In this document: positions 9,516 to 18,704 of the stretch, in pieces
How the letters are laid out: each line of letters starts with the position of its first letter
How positions within the stretch are numbered: position 1 is the stretch's first letter
Assembly (NCBI RefSeq): GCF_000455325.1
Contig: NZ_HG322954.1
Span: 31,792-95,791, forward strand
Origin: Mycolicibacterium septicum DSM 44393
GTDB lineage: Bacteria; Actinomycetota; Actinomycetes; Mycobacteriales; Mycobacteriaceae
DNA: 64,000 bases
Direction: 5' to 3'
Program-made: the position numbers and the translations under genes
Notes under the pieces: generated by a model
The model's database searches: none
Told to the model about the DNA's origin: nothing
The model's input: the letters and a program-made list of their open reading frames with translations, nothing else

Positions 9516-10370
9516 CTAATGGTCGTCGTCGTCCGGATCGCTTTCGTCGGCGCGGGCCTCTGCTCGGTAAGCCTCCCACTGTGCGATTTCGTCCGAAGTG
9601 GGGCCGGGCTCCTCGATGTAGACCAGGCTCGGTTCCGGACCTGCCGCCTGGGTGGATATCGGTTCGGAGTCTGTAATCAGGGACCGTATGAAATCTGTCG
9701 CGTGGTATACGAGCTGATCATCGGTGCAGGCCATGCCTAGCTCCAGATGCAAGCGTGATGTGTTGCTCCAGTTGGCTGAACCGCACCAGACCTGCTGGGG
9801 GATGAAGTGTGTCTCTTCGAAGGATGGAGCGTCACCGGGATCGATCACCCACCGCTGGATCTCACCCAGAACCAGCAGCTTGGTGTGCAGCAACGGCTTC
9901 GTCACTGGAGGTTGCTGCTGGCGCCACCCGTACACGCGCACAGGTCCGACGCCGTACTCATACCGCGGTTCCTCGCCAGAGAGAACGAGGTCTTCTTCAT
10001 CGGCGGGGAAATCATCCGGCCGATGCCGGCCGAGGCGAAGCGCAGTGTTGGGCATGCGCCTGCGGCCGTTGATCAGCTGGTCGGGCACGATGCCGACCTC
10101 GTTCTTGTCGACAACGATGCAGCTCCACATCTGGGCCAGCCGATCAGCAACCTCCCTGCTGCCCAGCCACGGAACGCACCCGATAGCTGCTGGCCACCGC
10201 GCACCCTTCACACGTTCGACAGCCAGGTGCTCATCGAGGAGTTCGCACAGCCCATCGACCACGTTCCCGGCGAACCACGCTCGCCACCCAGCGCCGTCGG
10301 GCCCCCACGCCTGCGGGTTACCCGAGAACCAACTGAAAACATCGCGATCACCCAGCGGAGTCAGTGCCAT
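9516..10370 (-). CDS. Phospholipase D-family protein (putative nuclease)
   Basis: A 284-residue protein with one clear HKD-type motif: LLHTKLLVLG (His162, Lys164), then WCGSANWSNTSRLHLELG (residues 195-212) with the usual GSxN and a following Glu. The N-terminal half (about residues 60-100) may be a degenerate first half with a hydrophobic strand (CIVVDK). The C-terminal tail is very acidic. Proteins with a single HKD motif often dimerise to make one active site, and many act as nucleases in restriction and defence. It sits 43 bp after a small membrane-protein gene and 36 bp before the HEPN-motif gene. The family is well supported; the substrate is unknown. Confidence 0.75.
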   Translation of the reverse strand: MALTPLGDRDVFSWFSGNPQAWGPDGAGWRAWFAGNVVDGLCELLDEHLAVERVKGARWPAAIGCVPWLGSREVADRLAQMWSCIVVDKNEVGIVPDQLINGRRRMPNTALRLGRHRPDDFPADEEDLVLSGEEPRYEYGVGPVRVYGWRQQQPPVTKPLLHTKLLVLGEIQRWVIDPGDAPSFEETHFIPQQVWCGSANWSNTSRLHLELGMACTDDQLVYHATDFIRSLITDSEPISTQAAGPEPSLVYIEEPGPTSDEIAQWEAYRAEARADESDPDDDDH

Positions 10371-10413
10371 CCGTCCATTCTCGGTGTGCCCGTTCCACGC
10401 TCAGCGCGTGGAT

Positions 10414-10749
10414 CTAGTCCCGGCGGTGCACGACCGGAATGCCCCACCGCCGAGTCGGGTCGATACGCCGCAGAGGTGTCTGGTTGAACAGGCGCCGCGC
10501 GATCGAGCTTTTCCAACTGTGATGCTTGTAGGCGATCATCCAATGGCCAGCCAGCCACAACGCAAAGCCACCGACGAACGCGAGGAAGCACTTTGCGGCA
10601 GAACCGACTTCGTTGTGTGCGCCGTAGACGAACGTGCCCACCAAACCGAGCAGCGCAAAGAACACCCCGAACACCCGGGCAATGATCGATCCGAACAACC
10701 AGCCGGCCAGCGCGACCAGGAATGCCGCAGCGAGGTAGGCGAAGATCAT
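10414..10749 (-). CDS. Small integral membrane protein
   Basis: A 111-residue protein from the ATG at 10749, chosen because GTGAGG lies about 9 nt upstream; in-frame ATGs at 10758 and 10812 are alternatives. Three hydrophobic segments (about residues 2-20, 25-43 and 52-70) are followed by a basic, cytosolic-looking tail with RRLFNQTPLRR. I do not recognise the family. It belongs to the leftward operon that contains the T4SS genes and eccA, so a role in the envelope part of the machine is possible but unproven. Confidence 0.6.
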   Translation of the reverse strand: MIFAYLAAAFLVALAGWLFGSIIARVFGVFFALLGLVGTFVYGAHNEVGSAAKCFLAFVGGFALWLAGHWMIAYKHHSWKSSIARRLFNQTPLRRIDPTRRWGIPVVHRRD

Positions 10750-10833
10750 GGTAAGCATCCTCACTCGAGAAGGGTGCGGTCGCCCACACCAATCGCCAAC
10801 GATTCGAGGCAATGGGCCGGGCAGGGGGTGGAC

Positions 10834-11358
10834 CTACGCCAAGTCGACGCTGAGACGACTGTGACCTGTGCACCCTCGATGGAGCGCGTTGACCCGCTGC
10901 TGTGCACGGAGCAGCCGTTCGTCGCGGGGCGTGCGTGCGCCGTCACGCAATGATCCGCGGGTCTGGACACTGTCCGGGCCGCCGATCCGCAGCTTGTGCC
11001 CGTTGTCGGGAACGTGATGCCAAATGGGTTGCCACTCATCGAATTCCCCTGTGTCAACACGTTGTTGCAGCTCGCGCCATGGGGCACTATCGGGGCCGGC
11101 CTCGATCACGCATTGCTCGAGGAAGTCCACCGCCGCCACGGATCCGAATTCTGCGTGGTGGGCGGCTTTGTCGGCGTCAGACCATGTCGGCTCCGTCGCG
11201 CCGAGTTCGATCAGGTGATCGGTAACCCACCGGTTGACCTTGCGTGTGATTTCACCGATATCCCAGTGTTGTGGGTCCAGGCCGGCCTGGCGCAGGAATG
11301 CTGTCACCTCGTCGGTGCTGACCCGACTGTCGTTTCGGCGCGGTGGAGCAATATCCAT
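10834..11358 (-). CDS. Hypothetical protein downstream of eccA
   Basis: A 174-residue soluble, mixed-charge protein starting 28 bp after the eccA stop in the same operon. The segment TDEVTAFLRQAGLDPQHWDI at the N-terminus looks like a small helical domain, followed by a Trp-rich acidic middle. The C-terminal 40 residues are basic. No family recognised. Close spacing to eccA suggests co-expression with the secretion genes. Confidence 0.65.
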   Translation of the reverse strand: MDIAPPRRNDSRVSTDEVTAFLRQAGLDPQHWDIGEITRKVNRWVTDHLIELGATEPTWSDADKAAHHAEFGSVAAVDFLEQCVIEAGPDSAPWRELQQRVDTGEFDEWQPIWHHVPDNGHKLRIGGPDSVQTRGSLRDGARTPRDERLLRAQQRVNALHRGCTGHSRLSVDLA

Positions 11359-11386
11359 GGCTGCCTCCGGCAGGTTGAAGGAACGG

Positions 11387-13243
11387 CTAGGTGATATCGG
11401 AGATGGAAGGGTCCAGGCGCTGAGTCAGAAGGGTGCGCCGAGTGGCCTCGCGTAGATCTGCGGTGATGACTGTGCGACCTCGTCGCAGCCCTTCGGGGGT
11501 GCTGGTGTCGAGTGTGGGTGTGACCCGGTTCTTCATGAGTAACGCGGCCTCGGTCAGGACCATGCGGGCGAAACGACCATTGGCGGCGATGTCGATGAGA
11601 CGTCGCGGGCCGCCGGGTTCGCCTCTGGGCCCGGTGTTTTCGTCTTCGCTCGACCATGCCTCGTACAGATAGGTGCATAGCTTCAACCAGTATTGACCGC
11701 TGTCGTCGTCGAGAAGAACCTTGGAACGGCTGGCGGCCATCCGTGTGAGGATTTCCAGCATCTCCTCGCCGGTGTAGGAAGGAAACTCCAACTGGACCGG
11801 GAACCGTGAACGCATTCCGACGTTGTGGTCCAGCATGGCGTTGAGTGGACCTTTGTATCCCGCGAGAATGACCATGGTGTTGTCGCGGTTATCTTCGGTC
11901 CACTTCATGATGGTGTCGAGGGCTTCTATGCCGAAATCGTTGGGCGTGTGCGGCTTGTAGAGCTCAGGGGCTTCGTCGACGAGGGCTACACCGCCCTTGG
12001 CCTGTTCCAAGAAGGCCAAGGTGCGGTTGGCTGTTACGCCGATATGCTCACCGATCAGCGTGGCCCGCGAAGCCTCCACCACATCGGGTTTGGCCAATAG
12101 CCCCAGACCGCAATACTCTTCACCGACATCGCGAGCCATCGAGGTTTTCGCGGTACCTGGCGCACCGACGAACGACATGTTGAGACTTTCCATCTCACCG
12201 ACCTCTTCGCCGGCGGCGAGCATCATCGCGTCGTATTGCCGAGCGATCTTCAACTGGTGCAGTCGCTCTTTGACCGGTGCCAGGCCGACGTAAGCATCGA
12301 TACGTGCTTCAGCCCGGGCCAGCATCTCGGGATCTCCCGCGCGCCGCTTCTCGCGCGCGAGATCGCCCACCGACGGCCCGCTGCGCGGATCCCACCGATT
12401 GCTGCGCGCAGCGATGGCATCGACGGTCGTTGTGAGCAGGCCGTAGGTGGGGTCGGCCAGCGCAGCCGCAGCCTCCGACAATCGCACGTCACCGACAACG
12501 GCCTTCTGCAGATGAAGGTGGGCACGCTTCTCATCCTGGCGCGAACGTTCACACAACCCCAGAAACAGCGCCGCCTCAGCAGCGACCTGAGGGATCGTTG
12601 GCTTCATCGTCGCCAACGTGGCCACAGCCTCATCGACTCGGCCCAGACGGGCTTGGGCCACCCCCGTCATCAACGTCGTCACCTCGTCGACTTCCGGCTC
12701 GATCACCGACACTGAGCGGCACGTCCAGTCCAGCACCGTCGGCCACTGTTCTGTCACGTAGTACAGGCTGGCGCCCAGGAGACGGTGGATTTGAGCCTGA
12801 TGGGGTTCGGAGGCCAAATGGACCGTGTCGAGGAGCTTTTCGGCCAGATCGTAATCGCGTGCTCGGATGACGGCGGCGATGCGCGCCAATGCCAGACCAG
12901 TATGGGTGCAGGGATACAGGTTGATGCAGTCGATCGGAGCCGGAACTGCCGGATAGAGCTGAGTGTCCTCCAGCCCCAGCCGGCGAGTCTCGCGGTGCAA
13001 GAATGTCGAATTTTCGTGGGCACTCGTCAGCGTGGACACACTGACGTCGCCTGCGCAGGCCAAACCCACCCAGGCGTCGCACATCGCGAGATCGGCATCG
13101 ACGGCCCGTTGGAAATGCGGGCGCGCCGCGCTGCGCTGCTGATCCGTGGCGTCCCTGGCCAACGTGAGCGGATACCCGGGTACCGGCGAGGACAGTCCCA
13201 GCGCCTCGATACCAAGAGCGAAGTGTTGACGGGCGGTCATCAT
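11387..13243 (-). CDS. eccA: EccA, ESX-associated AAA+ ATPase
   Basis: A 618-residue cytosolic ATPase. The N-terminal half (about residues 1-280) is a helical TPR-like region. The C-terminal half is a CbxX/CfqX-type AAA+ domain with a Walker A at about 360-367 (GAPGTAKT, Lys366), a Walker B GGVALVDEAPEL, a sensor stretch NTMVILAGYKG and an arginine-finger region (MRSRFPVQLEFPSY). EccA is thought to free ESX substrates from their EspG chaperones. The residue before the Walker A lysine is Ala instead of Gly. Its ATG overlaps the stop of the VirB6-like gene by 4 bp, so an ESX component is here translated at the end of a T4SS operon rather than in the ESX locus about 15 kb away. Confidence 0.92.
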   Translation of the reverse strand: MMTARQHFALGIEALGLSSPVPGYPLTLARDATDQQRSAARPHFQRAVDADLAMCDAWVGLACAGDVSVSTLTSAHENSTFLHRETRRLGLEDTQLYPAVPAPIDCINLYPCTHTGLALARIAAVIRARDYDLAEKLLDTVHLASEPHQAQIHRLLGASLYYVTEQWPTVLDWTCRSVSVIEPEVDEVTTLMTGVAQARLGRVDEAVATLATMKPTIPQVAAEAALFLGLCERSRQDEKRAHLHLQKAVVGDVRLSEAAAALADPTYGLLTTTVDAIAARSNRWDPRSGPSVGDLAREKRRAGDPEMLARAEARIDAYVGLAPVKERLHQLKIARQYDAMMLAAGEEVGEMESLNMSFVGAPGTAKTSMARDVGEEYCGLGLLAKPDVVEASRATLIGEHIGVTANRTLAFLEQAKGGVALVDEAPELYKPHTPNDFGIEALDTIMKWTEDNRDNTMVILAGYKGPLNAMLDHNVGMRSRFPVQLEFPSYTGEEMLEILTRMAASRSKVLLDDDSGQYWLKLCTYLYEAWSSEDENTGPRGEPGGPRRLIDIAANGRFARMVLTEAALLMKNRVTPTLDTSTPEGLRRGRTVITADLREATRRTLLTQRLDPSISDIT

Positions 13244-15384
13244 TGCTGCCCTTTCGTAGCAGGTCGCGGCGTCGCTGCAGGAAATTCTAGGGGGCCGTCA
13301 CCGGACGCGTCGTCGGCAACATTGCCAGGACCGCGCTGCGAAGGGTCATCGCCAGCCGATGCCGCATGCCGTCCTGAGGATGCGCGTCGGGACGGCCGCT
13401 GCGCTGATGTAGCCGACATCGCCAAGCCGGGCTCAGGTGTCCCCATGGCCGGCTCATCAACCGGTGAGTGCTGAGTCGGGGGGTCAGAGTGCGGGTGCGC
13501 CCCGTGCGGATGATCGCCGCCGTGCTCGTGCGCGCCGCCATGCTCGTCCCGGCGATGACCGCGTGCCCGTTCGACAACCGCCACCGTCGCCGCGACCGGC
13601 ACCGCGACCTCTGGGGCGGCAACCTCGGCCACCGTTTCTGCGGCCGCGCCGACTTCTGCAGTCGCAGCACTGCGCGTCGCAGTGGTCGCGGCCGCCGACG
13701 TCGCATGTGCGGCCGCCTCCTCAGTCCCGGCCGTGGCCGCGGGCTTGGTGGCCAGATCGGGCGCGGGTCGGCTCGGACGGGGCTTGACGACGTCCAACCC
13801 GGGCACATCGTCAGGTTTCGAGCCGCCACCGGTCTCGGAGCCCTCGTCGCCGTCCTCGTCCGACGAACCCGACCGCCAGTTGCGGTAACGATCGCGCAAG
13901 CCCCGCGCTCGGTCGAGGCCGTCATGGAAGTCGTCGTATTCCGAGCGTGCCGCACCGCGGCCGGAGTCCCATACCGAACGCCAGTGGTGAGCGATCGTTC
14001 CGACATTGTCGGTATAGAAGTGTTTGTCGATGTAGTGGAACACAAAGACCGCCACGATCGAACCGATTGCCACCATGAGCAGGCGCGGAACCACTGTGAC
14101 CTCGCCTCGCCCGATGATGCCGGTTGTCAGGGCCCAGGCGATGCCAAGGGTGCTGATGGCTAGGAACGTGGTGAAGATGATCGTCTCGACACCATGGAAC
14201 AGCAGCTGTGAACCGGAGCGGGTGGCGAAGTCTTTGGCGCGTTTCCAGCCGATCATGCCGAGCAGGAATGCCGGCGTGACGATGATTCCGTAGTAGGCGG
14301 CCTTGGCGCCGACGACGAGGGTGCTGATCCCGACGTACCAGATGAAGAATCCGATGAAGAATCCGATGACCAGGAAAAGCGCCCCGAGCATGATGTCGTT
14401 GGCGCCCAGGTGCTGGGCGTGGGCGAGCGCGTCAGCGGCGTTGCAGTGGATTCCGCCAGTTTGGGGCAATCGTGGGTCGGCATACATCGCGTGTGCCGGT
14501 CCCGGGCCTTGACCGTCGGCGGCGCGAACGGCCGCCGACCAGGCCTGCCGGCAGCCGGGTATGTCGTCGACGACCCGTCCGAAGTTCATCAGCTGAATCA
14601 TCGGGCGCACGGTGTTGGAGATCAGCTCACCCATCATCGCGTCGAGTTGGCCGTCCAGTGATTGACCGGGAGCAAATGACTGGCCACGCACTGTTTGAGC
14701 GATCTGAAACCCTGTGGAGCGGGCCATGCCCAACAGGCCGTGCTCGCTGGTCAGTTCGTCGATCGGGTCGCGGAAGAAAGTGAACAACAGCAGTGTCAAG
14801 ATGGCGGCGTTGCCTGCGATGCTCCACGCGCGGCCGGGCCGTGCGTTCTGATAATGAAAGCCGGCTACCAGGACGCAGATTCCAATCGCTATCGGGCCCA
14901 GCCACATTGCGTTGACAAACCCCGTGACCGCGGTGTGGATTGGCCGAGCAACCTCGGACAACGCCAGCAGGTAGGTATTCGACATCGCAAAGCGCAAAAA
15001 CCAGAACGACAGCGCTGCGCCGTAGACGATCGCGGCGGCCTCCCAGGTCAGCACGGAGGTGACCAGACTGTGCGACATCCAAACCTGACCGGCCTCGTTG
15101 AGCCATTGCAGCCACGACGCGGGGTTCCAGTCGACTTCTTGGCCGTTGTTGGTGACCGCCTCGGACGTGCTGACCACCGACAAGAACATGTCCTTGAGGG
15201 GGACGCCGTCGGCATCGCGCAGCCCGGTCCACCCCAGCGCTGCAGCGCCGGTAGCCGCCGCGGCGCTGGGCGCTGCGGCCATCGCCATCGCGCACAACGC
15301 ATGCATCGCGATCATCACCGTCAGTGTTTGGCGCACCCGATCGTGACGGGAAAGCCACAGCGCCACGCGCTCTCGCAAAATCAT
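13240..15384 (-). CDS. VirB6/TrbL-like polytopic T4SS membrane protein
   Basis: A 714-residue protein. Hydrophobic segments occur at about residues 22-45, 110-135, 165-190, 195-210, 345-375, 385-400 and 420-470, and the pattern fits the inner-membrane channel protein VirB6/TrbL. The last 240 residues are hydrophilic, rich in Ala, Pro and His, and probably cytosolic or disordered. The start overlaps the VirB4-like stop by 4 bp and the stop overlaps the eccA start by 4 bp, so the three are translationally coupled. Assignment rests on topology, length and place next to VirB4 rather than on a sharp motif. Confidence 0.75.
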   Translation of the reverse strand: MILRERVALWLSRHDRVRQTLTVMIAMHALCAMAMAAAPSAAAATGAAALGWTGLRDADGVPLKDMFLSVVSTSEAVTNNGQEVDWNPASWLQWLNEAGQVWMSHSLVTSVLTWEAAAIVYGAALSFWFLRFAMSNTYLLALSEVARPIHTAVTGFVNAMWLGPIAIGICVLVAGFHYQNARPGRAWSIAGNAAILTLLLFTFFRDPIDELTSEHGLLGMARSTGFQIAQTVRGQSFAPGQSLDGQLDAMMGELISNTVRPMIQLMNFGRVVDDIPGCRQAWSAAVRAADGQGPGPAHAMYADPRLPQTGGIHCNAADALAHAQHLGANDIMLGALFLVIGFFIGFFIWYVGISTLVVGAKAAYYGIIVTPAFLLGMIGWKRAKDFATRSGSQLLFHGVETIIFTTFLAISTLGIAWALTTGIIGRGEVTVVPRLLMVAIGSIVAVFVFHYIDKHFYTDNVGTIAHHWRSVWDSGRGAARSEYDDFHDGLDRARGLRDRYRNWRSGSSDEDGDEGSETGGGSKPDDVPGLDVVKPRPSRPAPDLATKPAATAGTEEAAAHATSAAATTATRSAATAEVGAAAETVAEVAAPEVAVPVAATVAVVERARGHRRDEHGGAHEHGGDHPHGAHPHSDPPTQHSPVDEPAMGTPEPGLAMSATSAQRPSRRASSGRHAASAGDDPSQRGPGNVADDASGDGPLEFPAATPRPATKGQQ

Positions 15385-18269
15385 GCGGCCCCCTGCATCG
15401 GGGTACTGTCGAAGTCTCGCGCCAGGTTGTCGGTGGGCGCGCCGAAGAACTGCACCCGCGCGACACGGCCGAGCTCATCGACCATGAATCCCTCACCGCG
15501 TCGCTCGGGGTCTACCGCGCTGGCCTCGGTGATGCGAACCGTGCCGTCGGCGTCGGTTTCCACGAGGTCGTCTTCGCGGGTGTTGCCCGGGCTGGTGTCC
15601 TGCGACAACGTGTCCACAAGCTGGGGGTACATCTCGGGATCGATCCGGGCCCATTTCAGCGTCAAGTACGCCAGCTCGGGATCCTGCACACGGAAGATCC
15701 ACTTCTGCGTGACGAACTTGTCGCCCATGTGCGCCAGGTCGCGGTAATCCTGTGTGATGAACCAGATTCCGGTCGCGTGCTTGCGGCCGCGGCGGGTAAT
15801 GAGGTGGGCGATGCGCGCGGTCGCGGGGTAGGCCAGCAGCTCGGCGCATTCCTCGAAGATCATCACATCGAAGATGTGGCGCCGGCCGAACATGAACTTC
15901 TGCTCAAGTTCGATCAGCAGGCCATACACCGCCATACCGGCACGTTGTGGGCCGGAAAGCTGCTCGTACTCATCGCTACTGTCAGGAAGGGCGAGGTTGC
16001 CGGTCAAATACACCGTCGCCGCGCCGTCTTGGGGATGGTAAGCCGGTAGCGAGTCGTCGAACAGGCCGGGGAAATCCTCTTCGGCAGACTCCAGACGCAG
16101 CAACAACTCGTCTTCGTCAGATCCCGGCTGCGCGCGTAGATAGCTCATCAGCTCGCGGTGGCTGTTGATTTCGAGGCGTTCGCGGTTCTCCGGTCGAAGG
16201 AGACGGCGATATCGCTTGGCTTGAATATGGTTGGCAGGCAAACCAATCCAGGGAAGAATGTGAGCCGCTGCCACCCTTGCCGCGACGGCGGTAGGGAAGA
16301 TGACCAGCGGATCGAAGCACCATTCCGCCAAGGTGGGGTCGATGAACAGTACGCCGGGAACAGACCGTAGTGCTGTGCGCCATTCAGCGATCGTGTCGGG
16401 CTCGAAGACCACGACACGTCCGCCCCGATAGATCAATTCCAGCGCAGACAGCTTTGCGCGGTGCGTTTTTCCGCCCCCGGGATCGCCGACGATCGCCAGT
16501 CCGGTGTTGTTGTTGCGTCGGGCGCACCCTTCGGGATCGTGCAGAATGACCGACGGCCGCATGGTGGTTTGATCGACCGCCAGGGGGCTTCCCTTCACGT
16601 TGCCGACGCGCCCGGAGATCAGCGGCAAGAACAACGACCACTCGTGGGCCGTCGTCGGGTTGCGGAATTCGTCCAGAGGGCAGGAATTTTCGCTTCCGGT
16701 GTGGAACGCCTTCCACAGTTGCAGTTGCGCCCCGCGCCGGCGGCGCACCACGATGCCGACCGACTCCAGTTCCTGTCTAATCTGCTTCACGGCGTCGTCG
16801 AGGGCCGCGGGGGTGGCAGCACCGACCGCGATGATCGTGCTGTGATCGAGCTCGCGTTCGGCGGGGTTCGACATCTTGCGTGTGTACGCCCGCGTGCTTT
16901 TCAGCTTCTTAGGTAACTCATCGTCTTCTCGTCCGCGGTCACCGCGCTGGTCGATCTGATCTTTGATGTTCTTGGTGTAGCGGTAGTTGACCGCCTTAGC
17001 TTCCTCGGGCGTGCGCACGTCGTAGTGCTGGGTCCACTCGATCGCGGCATCGGTCTGAACGTTGAGCAGGCCGTGCAAGTAGGACGCACGAGGAAACCAG
17101 ATTCCCGATTCAGGGAAGTGCTCGACAGTGAGGAATGTTTGATAGCTGCTGGCCGCCATCGGATTGTTGGGGTCATACACCCGAACAAGCGGCTGCACCT
17201 TCGGTCGCCACCATGGCCGATCGGCGTTGTCGCCCTCATCGAGCGCCATTTGCGGAAAGTCGGCGGCAGTAAGGGAACTCGGGCCCGCGCCGTCGGTAGG
17301 AATCGGCTGGTGAATCACGCCCAGGCCGGCACGGTGGCGGTAGTACCACTGGATCTGAGCAGGACTGGCGGGGCGAATGTTGAACTGATTGGGTAGTGCC
17401 CCGACGATCTTTCGAGCGACGGTGCGGTAGTGGTGGATCGATGTATCGGAATCCTTATCCCGGCCGCTGATCCAGTCGAGCACACGTTTTCCCTGGCCCA
17501 ACGTGGTGCGGCCCGAGGTGCCCGAATCGACGGGGATGGACAGCCAGAACCGCGCGCGTACCGGACCGGTGTAGCCCGAGGTGATGGCTTTCGAGGGCGC
17601 GGCGATGGTTGGTTCCCATGCGCGGCACTGCTTGATCCATGCCTTGTTGTCGGTGTGGGAGCCGACCATGGAGCGCATGATCGCTTTCTTGTCCTCGGCG
17701 ACGAGAAGGCCGCGGATCTGTGCACCCGAGGGCAGTTGACGTCCCAGGCTTTGGGTCAGCTTGGCTGCCTCTTCGTGCACGTTGAACGAGCGCATCGTGA
17801 CAGCACGCCCGTCGAGGAGATACTCGGCGTAGACGCCGCCGCGTGTGAAGACCAGATTGCCCTCGACCTGCTGGGCGGGGTCGAAACTCTCGTCGACAGT
17901 GAGACCGTGGTCGTCGCCGTTGGAGGTGATGACGTGTTTGGGGCGCAGCATGTTGCGCACGAACATCATCCGCACGGCCAACGACGGTCGTGTCCTGGGG
18001 ATCAGGACGCGCATCAGCGCCACGGTGATCACCATGAGCGCTATGCCGCCGACGAGGACCGGCCACGCGCCTTCGTGGGTGTCCACCCACCACAGCGTCG
18101 CTCCGCCGATCGTGATGATGGCGCCACGCTCGGCGGGCCGGTACGGGCCGCCCGGCCACCTTTGGCCTTTGCCTACATCCCCGCCGACCTGGATTTCGAC
18201 GTCACGGATGCCGGTGTGTACGGTAGCGGCCTCCCCGCTGCGGCGGGGAGCCATCATGGGCGCACTCAC
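15381..18269 (-). CDS. VirB4-like T4SS ATPase
   Basis: A 962-residue protein with two membrane segments near the N-terminus (about residues 48-85), a VirB4/TrbE-like middle and a C-terminal ATPase domain. Walker A is VGDPGGGKTHRAKL (Lys601); the Walker B region is DVMIFEECAELL (Glu806-Glu807), where an Asp-Glu pair is usual. SGVWFITQDYRD-type sequence (actual GIWFITQDYRD) follows, as in VirB4/TraC proteins. It should energise assembly and DNA transport. Both ends overlap neighbouring genes by 4 bp (ATGA). The membrane-anchored N-terminus resembles the actinobacterial VirB4 group. Confidence 0.9.
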   Translation of the reverse strand: MSAPMMAPRRSGEAATVHTGIRDVEIQVGGDVGKGQRWPGGPYRPAERGAIITIGGATLWWVDTHEGAWPVLVGGIALMVITVALMRVLIPRTRPSLAVRMMFVRNMLRPKHVITSNGDDHGLTVDESFDPAQQVEGNLVFTRGGVYAEYLLDGRAVTMRSFNVHEEAAKLTQSLGRQLPSGAQIRGLLVAEDKKAIMRSMVGSHTDNKAWIKQCRAWEPTIAAPSKAITSGYTGPVRARFWLSIPVDSGTSGRTTLGQGKRVLDWISGRDKDSDTSIHHYRTVARKIVGALPNQFNIRPASPAQIQWYYRHRAGLGVIHQPIPTDGAGPSSLTAADFPQMALDEGDNADRPWWRPKVQPLVRVYDPNNPMAASSYQTFLTVEHFPESGIWFPRASYLHGLLNVQTDAAIEWTQHYDVRTPEEAKAVNYRYTKNIKDQIDQRGDRGREDDELPKKLKSTRAYTRKMSNPAERELDHSTIIAVGAATPAALDDAVKQIRQELESVGIVVRRRRGAQLQLWKAFHTGSENSCPLDEFRNPTTAHEWSLFLPLISGRVGNVKGSPLAVDQTTMRPSVILHDPEGCARRNNNTGLAIVGDPGGGKTHRAKLSALELIYRGGRVVVFEPDTIAEWRTALRSVPGVLFIDPTLAEWCFDPLVIFPTAVAARVAAAHILPWIGLPANHIQAKRYRRLLRPENRERLEINSHRELMSYLRAQPGSDEDELLLRLESAEEDFPGLFDDSLPAYHPQDGAATVYLTGNLALPDSSDEYEQLSGPQRAGMAVYGLLIELEQKFMFGRRHIFDVMIFEECAELLAYPATARIAHLITRRGRKHATGIWFITQDYRDLAHMGDKFVTQKWIFRVQDPELAYLTLKWARIDPEMYPQLVDTLSQDTSPGNTREDDLVETDADGTVRITEASAVDPERRGEGFMVDELGRVARVQFFGAPTDNLARDFDSTPMQGAA

Positions 18270-18679
18270 CAGCCGCGGTTGACCGAGACGGAGCCGCCGT
18301 TACCGCCGTTGAACCAACCGCCGGGGGCTTTCTCCACTTCGCTGTTGCCGCGTTGGTAGATCCCCACGATGTGGGTGATGAGGATGGCCAGACCCACCCC
18401 GCCCAGGATCGCCTTGAACGCCGCGCCCTCCCCTTTCTTCCAGTGGTCGCGCATGCCGCGGAGAATGCCGCCGCCCAGGAAGTAGACGCAGCCGATCCCG
18501 ACAATGATGTAGAAGATCCAATGGCTCATATCGATGAGCCCGCCGCCGCCGGCAGCGAGGATGACCTGCGAGTTGGGTTCAGTGACGCCGTGGACCGCGA
18601 CGTCGGCGATGTTGCTGCTCGCGCTCACCGGGTCCGGCATGTCGTGCAGCCACGTCTGCAAGAGGCTCAGTTCGTTCAT
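18266..18679 (-). CDS. Small T4SS membrane protein (pilin- or VirB2/VirB3-sized)
   Basis: A 137-residue protein with two hydrophobic segments (about residues 51-73 and 88-107) separated by a short charged loop (RGMRDHWKKGEG), and a Gly/Asn-rich C-terminus. Its start has GGAGCACC just upstream and its stop overlaps the VirB4-like start by 4 bp. Size, topology and place directly before VirB4 suggest a VirB2- or VirB3-type component. Sequence alone does not decide which. Confidence 0.65.
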   Translation of the reverse strand: MNELSLLQTWLHDMPDPVSASSNIADVAVHGVTEPNSQVILAAGGGGLIDMSHWIFYIIVGIGCVYFLGGGILRGMRDHWKKGEGAAFKAILGGVGLAILITHIVGIYQRGNSEVEKAPGGWFNGGNGGSVSVNRGW

Positions 18680-18704
18680 GATGGTGCTCCTTCGATGTGA
18701 TGGG

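Noticed and set aside
9724..10953. 409-codon open frame on the plus strand
   Set aside because: Overlaps the PLD-family gene and membrane-protein gene on the other strand, both with better composition and motifs.
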